Shown: positions 1 through 9,097, counted from the stretch's first letter. The stretch: 64,000 nucleotides of DNA from Maricaulis sp. (GCF_030149425.1 NZ_JASBRQ010000008.1:1-64000), one strand, 5' to 3'. Notes: generated from the letters alone by a model not told the origin. A program made the numbers and translations.

Positions 1-328
1 GGATGTGGAAGGGAGACTTTCGATGAAACACCATCGCCGTATCAACCCCACGGCGCGTGAGCCGACCGGGGTCTAATTCCAAACGCTATCCCCCGGTGGC
101 CGCACAGCGGTCATCCGGGGGACCTCGTCACATCCGGTGACGGATTTGGTGAGGTCCCCCGAATAAATCGGGGGATGGCGGGCGGATGAGGGTGGAAACA
201 TAATCCTCGCAGGACATGTTTCCCCCCGCTCCGACCCGGCGCTTCGGCGCCGGGCCACCTCTCCCCAGGGAGAGGCGGGATGTGGAGGATAGCCTCGCTG
301 GGTCCCGGAAAAGCTCCGGGATAAAAGC
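1..328. other. intergenic start of window, no convincing gene
   Basis: No protein-coding gene is convincing here. A 17-codon plus-strand ORF (ATG at 23, TAA at 74-76) follows a purine-rich GGAAGGGAGA, and its ATG overlaps the TGA of a frame that enters from the window edge. It could be a leader peptide or chance. From about 115 on the stretch is filled with inverted repeats, annotated separately. The TlpA gene ends at 329 on the minus strand. Confidence 0.5.
115..320. repeat. cluster of six short inverted repeats
   Basis: Visible stems: CGGGGGACCTC (116-126) with GAGGTCCCCCG (151-161); CCCCCG (156-161) with CGGGGG (169-174) around AATAAAT, sharing an arm with the first; GGAAACAT/ATGTTTCC (194-223) with inner TCCT/AGGA; CCCGGCGC-TTCG-GCGCCGGG (235-254); CCTCTCCC/GGGAGAGG (258-275); CCCGGA/TCCGGG (304-320). 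The last lies just beyond the TlpA stop and may help end that transcript, though no U-tract follows. The density resembles the palindromic extragenic elements of alphaproteobacterial genomes; whether copies exist elsewhere cannot be seen from this window. Confidence 0.7.
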
Positions 329-913
329 CTAGTGGAACCGGATCGCGGCGCGGATGAGGTCCATTGCGTCTTCGCTGTCCCAATGGGCCGGTGCGGGAAG
401 GCGGCCGATTTCCATGCCGTTGCGGTCATACAGGACAGAGAGCGGCAGGCCGCGGGCTCCGCTCTGGGCCATGGAGGCAAAGCTGGGATCATGGATCAGG
501 GGCAGATTGGCCAGGCCCATACGCTCATAAAACGCGGCCGCATCATCCATGCTGCGGTCAAGAGAGATGGTGACGACCTCGAAATCTTCGCCGCCAAGCT
601 CGCCCTGAAGGCGGTCCAACGCCGGCATTTCCTCAACACAGGGCGCACACCAGGTGGCCCAGAAATTCACCAGGATGACCTTGCCGCGATAGTCCGACAG
701 GCGCAGTTCGCCATTGTCCGGGATGGCGTAAACGACATTGGGCTGGGCCGGCGGGGCATCCATGGTGCCAAAGCCGCTCATCTCGCCGCGGGCATAGCTG
801 CTCAGCGAGCCCGTATCCGGGGTGTCCATCGCGGAAATCACCCAGTATACGATGGTGATCGCACCGATAGCGAGCATGCCGACAATGGCATATCCAAGCG
901 GTGATTTTTGCAT
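329..913 (-). CDS. tlpA: TlpA-family membrane-anchored thiol:disulfide oxidoreductase
   Basis: 194 residues. One N-terminal membrane anchor (about 7-26) is followed by a periplasmic thioredoxin fold. The active site is W88-C89-A90-P91-C92 and a cis-proline loop (G-L-P-L) lies near residue 157. Family members reduce periplasmic disulfides, classically for cytochrome c or cytochrome oxidase maturation; the substrate here is not shown. It is divergent from argH, with only 24 nt between the two ATG codons, so the promoters must overlap. The same tlpA/argH arrangement is known from other Alphaproteobacteria. A CcmG-like role is possible, but no ccm genes are nearby. Confidence 0.9.
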   Translation of the reverse strand: MQKSPLGYAIVGMLAIGAITIVYWVISAMDTPDTGSLSSYARGEMSGFGTMDAPPAQPNVVYAIPDNGELRLSDYRGKVILVNFWATWCAPCVEEMPALDRLQGELGGEDFEVVTISLDRSMDDAAAFYERMGLANLPLIHDPSFASMAQSGARGLPLSVLYDRNGMEIGRLPAPAHWDSEDAMDLIRAAIRFH

Positions 914-937
914 TTACGACCCTCCCGCAGGCCCAAA

Positions 938-2371
938 ATGACCGATAGCAGCGACAATAACACCGCCCCTTCGACCAGCCAGATGTGGGGCGGACGGTTC
1001 CAGGCCGGTCCCTCCGCCGTGATGGAAGCGATCAACGCCTCGATCGATGTCGATCAGCGCATGGCCGAAGAAGACATCGCAGGATCGCTCGCTCACGCGG
1101 CAATGTTGGGCGCGACCGGCATTATTTCAAGCGAGGATGCTGCGGCAATCCGCAACGGGCTGGAACAAGTGCGCGAGGAAGCGCGCGCCGGCAAGATCGC
1201 CTGGTCCGCCGCGCTGGAAGACGTGCATATGAATGTCGAGGCCCGGCTGAAGGAAATTATCGGCGAACCGGCCGGCCGGCTGCACACGGCGCGCTCGCGC
1301 AATGACCAGGTCGCCACCGATTTCCGGCTTTGGCTGCGTGCCGCCTGCGACCGCATCGACGCGGCGCTGGCCGCCTACCAGTCGGCCCTGGTCGAACAGG
1401 CCGAACGCCATGCCGATCAGGTCATGCCGGGCTTCACCCATTTGCAGACTGCGCAACCGGTCTCGCTGGGCCATCACCTCTTGTCCTATGTCGAGGTCGC
1501 CGCGCGCGATCGCGGCCGTTTCGCCGATGCCCGCAAACGCCTCAATGAAAGCCCGCTGGGCTGCGCTGCTCTGGCCGGTACGGCCTTTCCCATCGACCGG
1601 GAGATGACGGCCGAGACACTGGGCTTTGACCGGCCGATGCAGAACTCGCTCGATGGTGTCGCGGCGCGTGACTTTGCTTTGGAGGTGCTTTCGGCAGCAG
1701 CGATTTGCGCGGTCAACCTGTCGCGCTTTGCCGAGGAGATCGTGCTCTGGTGCACGCGCCGTTTCGGCTTTGCGCAATTGTCCGATGCCTGGTCGACCGG
1801 CTCCTCCATCATGCCGCAAAAGCGCAATCCGGATGCCGCCGAACTGGTCCGCGCCAAGCCGGGCCGGATTATCGGATCTCTGGTCGGATTGCTCACCGTG
1901 GTGAAAGGCCTGCCGCTGGCCTATTCCAAGGATCTGCAGGAGGACAAGGCGCCGGTGTTCCAGGCGATTGATGATCTGGAACTGGCCATTGCCGCCATGA
2001 CCGGCATGGCCTCGGATATGAGCTTCAACCCGCGAGCGCTGGAAGCCGCAGCCGGAGAGGCCTATTCCGACGCCACCGACCTGGCCGACTGGGTCGTGCG
2101 CGAACTGGGCAAGCCCTTCCGCGATGCGCACCATATAGCCGGTTCGATCGTCAAGGCGGCCGAGACGGCCGGTGTGCCGCTGGCTCAACTGCCCCTGGCG
2201 GATATGCAAAACATTGATCCGGCTATCGACGAACGCGTGTTTTCAGTGTTGAGTGCGCGCGCATCGATGAACAGCCGGACCAGCCTGGGTGGCACTTCAC
2301 CCGTGCGGGTCCGCGAACAGGTCGCCGCATGGAAACGCCGCCTTGCGGCGGCTCAGGTATCGGGAGTTTAA
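938..2371 (+). CDS. argH: argininosuccinate lyase
   Basis: Cleaves argininosuccinate to arginine and fumarate, the last step of arginine synthesis; cytoplasmic homotetramer of the fumarase/aspartase superfamily. The family signature [11 protein letters not shown] lies near residue 288, and the conserved H-T-A-R-S-R-N-D-Q segment near residue 120. I chose the ATG at 938 (477 residues, M-T-D-S-S) because the in-frame TTG at 908 would add ten residues and overlap the divergent tlpA start. It is followed after 3 nt by a small lipoprotein gene, probably cotranscribed. Confidence 0.97.
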   Translation: MTDSSDNNTAPSTSQMWGGRFQAGPSAVMEAINASIDVDQRMAEEDIAGSLAHAAMLGATGIISSEDAAAIRNGLEQVREEARAGKIAWSAALEDVHMNVEARLKEIIGEPAGRLHTARSRNDQVATDFRLWLRAACDRIDAALAAYQSALVEQAERHADQVMPGFTHLQTAQPVSLGHHLLSYVEVAARDRGRFADARKRLNESPLGCAALAGTAFPIDREMTAETLGFDRPMQNSLDGVAARDFALEVLSAAAICAVNLSRFAEEIVLWCTRRFGFAQLSDAWSTGSSIMPQKRNPDAAELVRAKPGRIIGSLVGLLTVVKGLPLAYSKDLQEDKAPVFQAIDDLELAIAAMTGMASDMSFNPRALEAAAGEAYSDATDLADWVVRELGKPFRDAHHIAGSIVKAAETAGVPLAQLPLADMQNIDPAIDERVFSVLSARASMNSRTSLGGTSPVRVREQVAAWKRRLAAAQVSGV

Positions 2372-2374
2372 GTG

Positions 2375-2527
2375 ATGAAACGTGTCAGCCAGATCCTGCT
2401 TCTCGGACTGAGTGTCCTGGCCCTGACAGCCTGCGGCGTGCGCGGCGATCTGGATCGCCCGGAACCGCTCTGGGGCAATCCGACCGATCACTCCCAATCC
2501 GATGAGGCTGACGGCGAGGACAGCTAG
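2375..2527 (+). CDS. lptM: small LptM/YifL-like lipoprotein
   Basis: 50 residues. The N-terminus is basic, followed by a hydrophobic core (Q-I-L-L-L-G-L-S-V-L-A-L) and a lipobox L-T-A-C, so Cys20 should be the lipidated residue. C-G-V-R-G-D-L matches the C-G-x-[KR]-G-x-L start of LptM-type lipoproteins, which in E. coli assist disulfide maturation of the LPS transporter LptD. The rest is acidic and probably disordered. It starts 3 nt after the argH stop. Such a gene often lies between argH and lysA in proteobacteria, but lysA does not follow here. The assignment rests on size, lipobox and context. Confidence 0.75.
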   Translation: MKRVSQILLLGLSVLALTACGVRGDLDRPEPLWGNPTDHSQSDEADGEDS

Positions 2528-2563
2528 GCCATCGCCAGCTGACCTAACCATCACCAAACCGTA

Positions 2564-5164
2564 ATGCGACCCGCGCTAGAGACCTGGCGCAGGCGTGCTA
2601 GTTTGGACCTTATGCGCCGCCGTGCCCTGATAACCGCCTTCATCGCCCTCCTGTGGGAGCGCGCCGTCCCGATCGTCTGGCCGGCGCTGGCCGCTGTGGC
2701 TGTGTTCAGCCTCGCCGCCCTGCTGGGCCTGTGGGAGAATCTCGGGGATCCCTGGCGCGCCCTGGCCGCTTTCGCGCTGTTAGCTGCGGCCATCTGGCAG
2801 ACCCGCCGCGCCCTGCCCGGCTTTGTCTGGCCCGATCATGAGGCCATCGCCCGGCGCATCGAGGAAGACAGCGGCATCAGCGCTCGTCCGCACGAGGCGC
2901 TGGAAGACCAGCCCGCCGATGATGACGCTCTGGCCCTGCAGGTCTGGAGAGAACACCAGGCCCGTATGAAGGCGCGGCTCAATTCCGCCTTTGCCCGTCG
3001 GCCCAAATCGGCCTGGGCCGATGCCGACCGCTTCGCCCTGCGCGGCGCGCTGGCGGTTTTGCTGGTCACGGGCTGGTGGCTGGCCGGCCCGTCTGCCCGC
3101 GACCGCCTGGACGAGGCGTTCGCCCTGCGCCCAATGTCGGTGGATCGTGGCGATCTCAGCCTGGATGCCTGGATCGACCCGCCCGCCTATACCGGCCGCG
3201 CCCCGGTTTTCCTGCGCCAGGAGGACACCGAGGCCGCGATTCCCCAGGGCTCGAGCTTTATTGCCCGTATCGCTGGTGCCCGCCGCCCGCCACGGCTGGA
3301 ATTGCGCGATGGCGAGGGCCGCCAGAGTGCCGATGTGACCGAGATCGGGGCCGGTGTTTACGAAGCCCGTATCTCCGTCGCCAACAATGCCAATATCCGC
3401 CTCATTGCCGGTGGCCTGCGCTGCAATTGGGAGCTCTCGGTGACCCCGGACAATGCTCCAGATGTGCGCCTGCTCGATATCCCCGAAGGCACCGCCAATG
3501 GTGAGCTGGACCTGGAATTTGCCGTCACCGACGATTACGGCGCCACCGCTTATGCGCTGGAATTCCAGCCGGAAGACAATGGCGAAGCGCCCTGGGAGCG
3601 TCTCGAGCTGTCACCGTCCGGACTGCCAGAAAGTGATGCAGACGGGGCGCTACGCGCCCTGCCGGAAACCGCGCGTCATCCGCTGGCCGGTCAGCGCGTG
3701 ACCATTCGCATCGCTGCAGAAGACGCTGGCGGCAATACCGGCCGCTCGGCGACCATGGCGGTGACGCTGCCGGAGCGTGTTTTCCTCGATGCCCTGGCCC
3801 GCGCCGTGACCGAACAGCGCCGCTCCGTGCTCGCCAGCGACGCGGACTACGCACCGTTGACGGAGCGCACGGTGATGTATGCCGAGGATATTCCGCCCGG
3901 CCCGGCCTATCTCGCCGAAGAACCGGAGCGCCGGATCGAACGCGCGCCCGAGGGCCTGCAGGGCGTGGCGACGGCGCTGGATGCGATCACCGACGCCCCG
4001 CGGTATTTCTTCGAGGATCCGATCGTCTATCTCGGCCTGCGCGAAGCCCTGCATCGCCTGCGCCGCTCGCGCGACCTTGAAGACCTCGACGGGCTCGAAT
4101 CAGATCTCTGGGAGATCGCCCTGCGCGCCGAGCTGGGTTCACTGGCCGATGCCGAACGCGCCTTGCGCGCAGCCGAGCGGGCCCTCGCCGAGGCCCTGGC
4201 CCGCGGTGCCGATGAGACCGAGCTGGCCGCATTGTTCGATGCCTATGAACAGGCGATGGAAAACTACATGGCCGCCCTGGCCCGCGAAGCGGCCGAGGAA
4301 GGCCGTTTTGCCGAGGGCGGCGGTGAAGGCGGCATGTCGACCGAGGGGCTGCAGCAATTGCTTGAAGCCTTGCGCGAGGCCGCCGAGCTGGGCGATACCG
4401 CCGATGCGCGCCAGGCCCTGGCCGCACTGAGCGAGCTGTTGCGCAATATGCAGATGCAGCTGACCCGCGGTGGCGGTGAAGGCGAACAGGACGACCCGGT
4501 CGCTGAAGCCATTCAGCGCGCGCTGGAAGAGCTTGGCGATGTGATAGGCGAGCAACGCGATCTGCAGGACCAGACCTTTAATCTCGATGAAGACCAGGCT
4601 GCCGGCCAGCCCGGACAGCCGCAACAGGGCGGACAGCCGGGTAATCAAAGCGGCGACATGCCGCAAAGCCTGGCGGAAAACCAGAATGGCGGCACCAGCC
4701 GCTCGCAACAGCTGGCGGAGATGCAGGCCGAACTCGCTGACGCTCTGCGACGCTCGCTCGGCGAAGTCCCCGATGGCAGCGATCCGGGTCTGGGCGATGC
4801 CGCCGGCGCCATGGAACAGGCTGAGCAGGCTCTGCGCGAAGGCGATACCGGCGCCGCTCTGGATGCCCAGGACCAGGCCCTGGCCGAACTGCGCGAAGGG
4901 GCTGAAGAGCTGGCCCGCACCCTGCTTGAGCGTATGCAGGCACAGCAGGGCGAAAACGGCCAGGGCGAAGAGCCCGGTGAACGCGACCCGCTCGGACGGC
5001 CGACCGATGGCTCCTTTGCCGATGGCAGCGGTGTGGAAGTACCGGACGAATTATCCCGTGCCCGGGCCCGCGAAATCCTCCAGGAGCTGCGTCGCCGCGC
5101 CGCCGAGGCCGGACGACCGCAGGAAGAACTGGACTATATCGAGCGCCTGCTCGACCGGTTCTAG
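2564..5164 (+). CDS. TIGR02302/DUF4175 family membrane protein
   Basis: 866 residues, the usual size of this alphaproteobacterial family of unknown function. Two hydrophobic segments lie near residues 38-53 and 60-80, and a third near 162-180 (A-V-L-L-V-T-G-W-W-L-A-G). A beta-rich middle follows, then long Ala/Glu/Arg helices that could form coiled coils. A Gln/Gly-rich low-complexity stretch lies near residues 680-720. The C-terminal part ends in a conserved-looking E-L-S-R-A-R-A-R-E-I-L-Q-E-L-R-R-R-A helix. Met17 at 2612 is an alternative start. In many relatives lysA directly precedes this gene; here the LptM-like gene does. Function is not known and none is inferred. Confidence 0.85.
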   Translation: MRPALETWRRRASLDLMRRRALITAFIALLWERAVPIVWPALAAVAVFSLAALLGLWENLGDPWRALAAFALLAAAIWQTRRALPGFVWPDHEAIARRIEEDSGISARPHEALEDQPADDDALALQVWREHQARMKARLNSAFARRPKSAWADADRFALRGALAVLLVTGWWLAGPSARDRLDEAFALRPMSVDRGDLSLDAWIDPPAYTGRAPVFLRQEDTEAAIPQGSSFIARIAGARRPPRLELRDGEGRQSADVTEIGAGVYEARISVANNANIRLIAGGLRCNWELSVTPDNAPDVRLLDIPEGTANGELDLEFAVTDDYGATAYALEFQPEDNGEAPWERLELSPSGLPESDADGALRALPETARHPLAGQRVTIRIAAEDAGGNTGRSATMAVTLPERVFLDALARAVTEQRRSVLASDADYAPLTERTVMYAEDIPPGPAYLAEEPERRIERAPEGLQGVATALDAITDAPRYFFEDPIVYLGLREALHRLRRSRDLEDLDGLESDLWEIALRAELGSLADAERALRAAERALAEALARGADETELAALFDAYEQAMENYMAALAREAAEEGRFAEGGGEGGMSTEGLQQLLEALREAAELGDTADARQALAALSELLRNMQMQLTRGGGEGEQDDPVAEAIQRALEELGDVIGEQRDLQDQTFNLDEDQAAGQPGQPQQGGQPGNQSGDMPQSLAENQNGGTSRSQQLAEMQAELADALRRSLGEVPDGSDPGLGDAAGAMEQAEQALREGDTGAALDAQDQALAELREGAEELARTLLERMQAQQGENGQGEEPGERDPLGRPTDGSFADGSGVEVPDELSRARAREILQELRRRAAEAGRPQEELDYIERLLDRF

Positions 5165-5201
5165 CCCGTTCCCAGCGTTGATGGAGTCATGACTGGGGGT
5201 G

Positions 5202-5954
5202 TTAGTCGTGTGCGTCCGGCTCAGCCGATGCTCCGGCTTCGCCATAGCCCGCATCTTCAAGATGCTGGGTGATCGGGTCAGCGAGGATGACCTCGACCTC
5301 GACCGTTCCCGGCGGCGGATCGGAGACGATTGTGCGGAAGGACCGGCGTTCACCGGCATCAACCGCACCGCCATCCATCGTGACCGACCATTCCAGCAGC
5401 GACTGCGCCTGGGCATCGCGCAGAATAGCGCGCAGGGCCGGCAGGTCGCGGGAGCGGCGATCGAAATTATGGATCTCGCCTTCGACCACGAGCAGCGGCA
5501 CGCCGTGATCAAGCTCGTGGGAGACGCTGAGTTCGCCGACAGTAATGCCGTACGGGTTCACATCCGAACCAATTGCCGCATAGGCCGAGGAGGCCCGCGG
5601 CCAGGCCGAGACGATATCGACCCGGAAAACCCAGGAGCCCAGCAAAATAAGGGCGCAGGCCGCGACCAGACCGCCCCAGGCACCGCTGGCTGCAGCGACG
5701 GAAAGCTTGTGCCGTTTTTTCGCCTCGCGCTGGCGATATGCCTCGACCGGCTTCTTAGGCTCTTCGACGACAGGTTCGGGCGTGTCCTCGCTCGCGGCAG
5801 GCTGCAGATCCGGCAAATCGGCCGGATCATCCACCTCGGCGGTCCAGACATAGCTGCAGGAGGCACAACGCACGCGGCGGCCATTCGCGCCAATCGCCTG
5901 CGGATTGGCGCGATAGCGCGTGGAACAAGATGGGCAGCTGAGTACTATGCTCAT
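5202..5954 (-). CDS. MJ0042-type zinc-ribbon and DUF3426 protein
   Basis: 250 residues. The N-terminus has a zinc ribbon, C-P-S-C at residues 8-11 and C-A-S-C at 30-33. A charged linker follows, then one membrane segment (about 105-126, A-W-G-G-L-V-A-A-C-A-L-I-L-L-G) and a DUF3426-like C-terminal domain. The topology puts the zinc ribbon in the cytoplasm. It is divergent from ftsE and convergent with the DUF4175 gene. Adjacency to ftsEX is conserved in Alphaproteobacteria, but the role is not established. The C-terminal E-P-D-A-H-D tail looks unstructured. Confidence 0.85.
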   Translation of the reverse strand: MSIVLSCPSCSTRYRANPQAIGANGRRVRCASCSYVWTAEVDDPADLPDLQPAASEDTPEPVVEEPKKPVEAYRQREAKKRHKLSVAAASGAWGGLVAACALILLGSWVFRVDIVSAWPRASSAYAAIGSDVNPYGITVGELSVSHELDHGVPLLVVEGEIHNFDRRSRDLPALRAILRDAQAQSLLEWSVTMDGGAVDAGERRSFRTIVSDPPPGTVEVEVILADPITQHLEDAGYGEAGASAEPDAHD

Positions 5955-5989
5955 CTGAGTCGCTACTTTACCCGGTCAGCCGGGACCAT

Positions 5990-6003
5990 GGAGGACATCC
6001 ATA
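5990..6003 (+). promoter_or_regulatory. possible ribosome binding site and non-canonical ATA start of ftsE
   Basis: GGAGG at 5990-5994, 6 nt of spacing, then ATA at 6001-6003 in the ftsE frame. Translation from here adds 23 residues containing the expected first strand of the ATPase domain. It is the only ideally spaced Shine-Dalgarno in front of the coding frame. ATT at 6013 is a second candidate but is 18 nt away. Confidence 0.4.
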
Positions 6004-6069
6004 GACCCGAGTATTACGCCATCGCCCGACAGCGCCGCAGATCCGGTCGTCCGCTTCGACAATGTCGGC

Positions 6070-6786
6070 ATGCGGTACGGACGCGGACCCGAAGTTCTGC
6101 GCGATCTATCATTTGATTTACCACGTGGTTCTTTCCAATTCCTCACCGGCCCGTCCGGTGCAGGCAAAACCTCGCTGCTCAAACTGATCTATCTGGCGAT
6201 GAAGCCATCCAGCGGGTCGATTTCCTTCTTTGGACAGGATACCGCCACCCTGCCGCGCGAAGACTTGCCATTATTGCGGCGGCGGGTCGGCGTTGTGTTC
6301 CAGGAGTTCAAGCTTCTCAATCACTTGAGCGTATTCGACAATGCCGCGCTACCGCTCCGCGTGACCGGCCGGAAGCGCTCGGAATATGCTGAAGATGTCG
6401 CCGAATTGCTGGCCTGGGTCGGTCTGGGCGACCGCATGGACGCCAATCCGGCAACCCTGTCGGGCGGTGAACAACAGCGCGTCGCCATCGCCCGCGCCGT
6501 GGTCGCCCAGCCGGAAATCCTGATTGCCGACGAGCCGACAGGCAATGTCGACAGCGACATGGCGATGCGGCTTCTGCGCCTGTTCGTCGAGCTCAACAAG
6601 CTCGGCACCACCATCGTCTTTGCCACCCATGACCTGCAATTGGTGCGCCTGCTCGATGCCCCGGTGATGACGCTGTCGAACGGGCATTTGCATATCCGCC
6701 CGCCACGCAGTCAGCGCCTGCGACCCGAGCCGTTGGAAAGCGAGGTTTATGTCGAGGACGGGCCGGCGGAGGATGAGCATGAGTGA
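6070..6786 (+). CDS. ftsE: cell division ABC ATPase FtsE (start uncertain)
   Basis: Partner of FtsX in the division-associated ABC complex that controls septal peptidoglycan hydrolysis. Walker A G-P-S-G-A-G-K-T, signature L-S-G-G-E-Q-Q-R, Walker B I-L-I-A-D-E-P-T and the H-loop T-H-D are all present. The ATG at 6070 removes the first beta strand that the family has: in the same frame, upstream bases encode P-V-V-R-F-D-N-V-G before M-R-Y-G. No ATG, GTG, TTG or CTG occurs between the in-frame TGA at 5956 and 6070, yet GGAGG (5990-5994) sits 6 nt before an ATA codon at 6001. The true start may be that ATA (see findings). Confidence 0.93.
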   Translation: MRYGRGPEVLRDLSFDLPRGSFQFLTGPSGAGKTSLLKLIYLAMKPSSGSISFFGQDTATLPREDLPLLRRRVGVVFQEFKLLNHLSVFDNAALPLRVTGRKRSEYAEDVAELLAWVGLGDRMDANPATLSGGEQQRVAIARAVVAQPEILIADEPTGNVDSDMAMRLLRLFVELNKLGTTIVFATHDLQLVRLLDAPVMTLSNGHLHIRPPRSQRLRPEPLESEVYVEDGPAEDEHE

Positions 6787-7687
6787 TCGCCAGATACCAC
6801 CGCCGCCGAAAGGCGGTGCCGGCGCCCTGCTACCGCCTGATGCCGGTCGCGACCGGCCGCTATTCCTGGTCGCGGCCATCCTGGTTTTCCTGGCCTGTAT
6901 CGCCGCACTCGGCGCGCGCGGTGCAATCGTCCAGGCCCAGGCCTGGACCTCGGACCTGGAAACCAGCCTGACCATTCAGATCCGCCCCGTAGAGGGCCGC
7001 GATACCGAGGCGGATGCACGCCAGGCCGCCGAAATCGCGACGGAAATCGAGGGCATTGCCGCGGCGACCGCGCATGGTCGTGATCATGCCGAAGCGTTGA
7101 TCGCGCCCTGGCTCGGCCAGGATAATCTGCCCGATGACCTGCCCTTGCCCTTGCTCGTGGATGTTGAACTGAACCCGGGCAGCGCCCCGCCGGTCGAAGC
7201 CCTGCAGTCCGCCCTGGATGAGGCCGGCCTGGCTGCCAGCGTTGATGACCACGCCCGTTGGGCCGGCGCCGTCAAGCGCGCGGCCGGGCTGGCCCGGACG
7301 CTGGGCATTTCCCTGCTGGCCCTGTTGATGGGAGCGGCCGCCGCCGTCATCGCCTTTGCCGCCCGCGCCAGCCTGGCCGCACGCATTGACGTAATCGATG
7401 CGCTGCACCTGTCGGGGGCAGAGGACGGTTTCATCGCCCAACTCTTCCAGCGCCGTTTCTTCATGCTGGGGCTGAAGTCGGGCACCGCCGGCGCGCTGAT
7501 CGCCGTGATCGTCTCTTTGCTGGTCAGCTGGGGAGACACCCCGGCCGATATGCTGTTCTTCCTGCCGCGCTGGTCGATGAACCCGTTTGAGCTGCTGATG
7601 CTGGGCCTGGCCCCGTTGCTGTCCGGAGCCACGGCGGCACTCTCCGCCCGGCTGGCGGTCGCGACAGATTTGCGGCAGCGCTGGTAG
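6779..7687 (+). CDS. ftsX: cell division permease-like protein FtsX
   Basis: 302 residues from the ATG at 6779, which has GGAGG at 6768-6772 with 6 nt spacing and overlaps the ftsE stop by 8 nt. FtsX anchors FtsE and regulates murein hydrolases. Four membrane segments are visible: one near residue 30-50 (L-F-L-V-A-A-I-L-V-F-L-A-C-I), then three in the C-terminal half, around 175-195, 230-250 and 270-290. The extracytoplasmic loop of about 120 residues lies between the first two. The proline-rich cytoplasmic start (Q-I-P-P-P-P-K) is a lineage feature. ATG at 6773 is a less well spaced alternative. Confidence 0.92.
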   Translation: MSDRQIPPPPKGGAGALLPPDAGRDRPLFLVAAILVFLACIAALGARGAIVQAQAWTSDLETSLTIQIRPVEGRDTEADARQAAEIATEIEGIAAATAHGRDHAEALIAPWLGQDNLPDDLPLPLLVDVELNPGSAPPVEALQSALDEAGLAASVDDHARWAGAVKRAAGLARTLGISLLALLMGAAAAVIAFAARASLAARIDVIDALHLSGAEDGFIAQLFQRRFFMLGLKSGTAGALIAVIVSLLVSWGDTPADMLFFLPRWSMNPFELLMLGLAPLLSGATAALSARLAVATDLRQRW

Positions 7688-7717
7688 GGCAGTCAAATTG
7701 GCCGCAAGCTTCCCAGA

Positions 7718-8365
7718 ATGGTTGAGAGAATCCCGAAGACAGGCCAGTCTGCTATCAGGAGAGTTCGGGGAGCCGTCTTGAAATCGCGTTTCAGGTTTTT
7801 TCAGGCGATAGCCTTTCTGCTTGTAGCCGGAGCGCTGATTGGGTTCGGCAGCTTCAGCGGCCGGGTTTCTGCGTATGATGTGCCGGACAGTCCCCGGGCT
7901 GATGCGATTATTGTTCTGACCGGTGGCGTCGGCCGCCTGGCGACAGGCGGCGAGCTGCTGCGCCGGGGCCGGGCACCGGTTTTGATGATTTCCGGTGTCC
8001 ACCCGTCCGTAACCGACCGCGATATTGAAGATCAGACCGGTCTCGACAGCGCCGACTTTGCCTGCTGCGTGGTGCTCGACCGGATCGCCAGCGACACGGT
8101 GGGCAATGCGACCGAAACGGCACGCTGGGTGGCGGCCAACAGCTATCAGCGCTTGATCATTGTCACCTCAGACTATCATCTGCCCCGCAGCTTGCTGGAA
8201 ATGGAACGCGCTATGCCGGGCGTTGAGCTCATCCCCTACCCCGTGGTCACCACGCCGCCCTGGATCAATCCGGGCAATGCGCGGCTCTGGCTGCAGGAAT
8301 ATGCCAAATACGTCACCGTCTGGCTGGGACGGTCGTTCAACGCTGCCGTGGGGCGCAGAGCATGA
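7718..8365 (+). CDS. YdcF/ElyC-family DUF218 protein
   Basis: 215 residues with one N-terminal membrane segment (about 24-42) and a DUF218 domain. Family landmarks are R-A-D-A-I-I-V-L-T-G-G, the G-x-L-L-R-R-G-R-A-P segment, N-A-T-E-T-A and I-I-V-T-S-D-Y-H-L-P-R-S. The family includes ElyC/SanA/YdcF envelope proteins, some tied to peptidoglycan or lipid-carrier metabolism; biochemical activity is undefined. It lies 30 nt after ftsX and its stop overlaps the plsC start (ATGA), so an ftsE-ftsX-ydcF-plsC operon is likely. The first 20 residues are weakly supported; a TTG near 7778 is possible. Confidence 0.85.
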   Translation: MVERIPKTGQSAIRRVRGAVLKSRFRFFQAIAFLLVAGALIGFGSFSGRVSAYDVPDSPRADAIIVLTGGVGRLATGGELLRRGRAPVLMISGVHPSVTDRDIEDQTGLDSADFACCVVLDRIASDTVGNATETARWVAANSYQRLIIVTSDYHLPRSLLEMERAMPGVELIPYPVVTTPPWINPGNARLWLQEYAKYVTVWLGRSFNAAVGRRA

Positions 8366-9081
8366 CCGCGCTGCGCAGCACGCTGTTCTACATCTACATG
8401 TACGGGCTGATGGTGGTGTTCGGCATTATCGGCACACCCGCCCTGCTTGGTCCGCGGAGCTGGGCCCGGGGCCTGCTGAAGATCTATCTCAAGGTGATCT
8501 GGGCCGGCCTGGCGGTCATTTGCGGCGTGCGTTTCGAGGTGCGCGGCACCGAACACCTGCCCGAGGGCGGCGCCCTGATCGCGTCCAAACATCAGAGCAT
8601 GTGGGAGACGCTGGCCTTCTGGGGCATTTTGCGGGATCCGGCGATCATCCTGAAAAAGTCGCTGATCTATATGCCCTTCTTCGGCTGGTTCGCGGTCAAG
8701 CTCGGCAATATCTCGATTGACCGCAAAGGCGGTTCGAAAGCCCTTCGGCAAATGCTCAAGGACGCCAAGAAGCGCGGCGAGGAAGGCCGTCAGGTGCTGA
8801 TTTTCCCGGAGGGCACGCGGGTGTCGCCTGGAGAGAACCCCGACTACAAGCCAGGCATTGTCGGCCTGTATAATGCCATGGGCGTGCCCTGCGTTCCGGT
8901 GGCGTTGAACTCGGGTGTTCACCTGAAGAATTATTGCGGCCTGAAAAAACCGGGCCTGATCGTGGTCGAGTTCCTGGAACCGATTGAAACCGGCCTCGAC
9001 AAGTCCCAGTTCATGGAAACTTTGCACCAGCGTATTAGTACCGCATCCGACCGCCTGCTGGAGCCGGCGGACCGGACGTAA
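8362..9081 (+). CDS. plsC: 1-acyl-sn-glycerol-3-phosphate acyltransferase
   Basis: 239 residues. Transfers an acyl chain to lysophosphatidate, giving phosphatidate for membrane lipids, at the inner membrane. The N-terminal hydrophobic segment lies at about 8-30. Motif I is H77-Q-S-M-W-E82, that is H(x)4E where most relatives have H(x)4D; E is found in a subset of the family. Motif III is F-P-E-G-T-R (148-153). The start overlaps the ydcF-like stop by 4 nt, so translation should be coupled. It is followed 16 nt later by the DUF2125 gene. Confidence 0.92.
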   Translation: MTALRSTLFYIYMYGLMVVFGIIGTPALLGPRSWARGLLKIYLKVIWAGLAVICGVRFEVRGTEHLPEGGALIASKHQSMWETLAFWGILRDPAIILKKSLIYMPFFGWFAVKLGNISIDRKGGSKALRQMLKDAKKRGEEGRQVLIFPEGTRVSPGENPDYKPGIVGLYNAMGVPCVPVALNSGVHLKNYCGLKKPGLIVVEFLEPIETGLDKSQFMETLHQRISTASDRLLEPADRT

Positions 9082-9097
9082 CCAGCGAGGGCCCATC

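Noticed and set aside
332-904. 190-codon plus-strand frame antisense to tlpA
   Set aside because: Shadow; the minus strand has W-C-A-P-C and a signal anchor.
5199-6116. 305-codon plus-strand frame over the zinc-ribbon gene into ftsE
   Set aside because: Antisense to a protein with two CxxC motifs and a membrane helix; its own sequence shows no domain.
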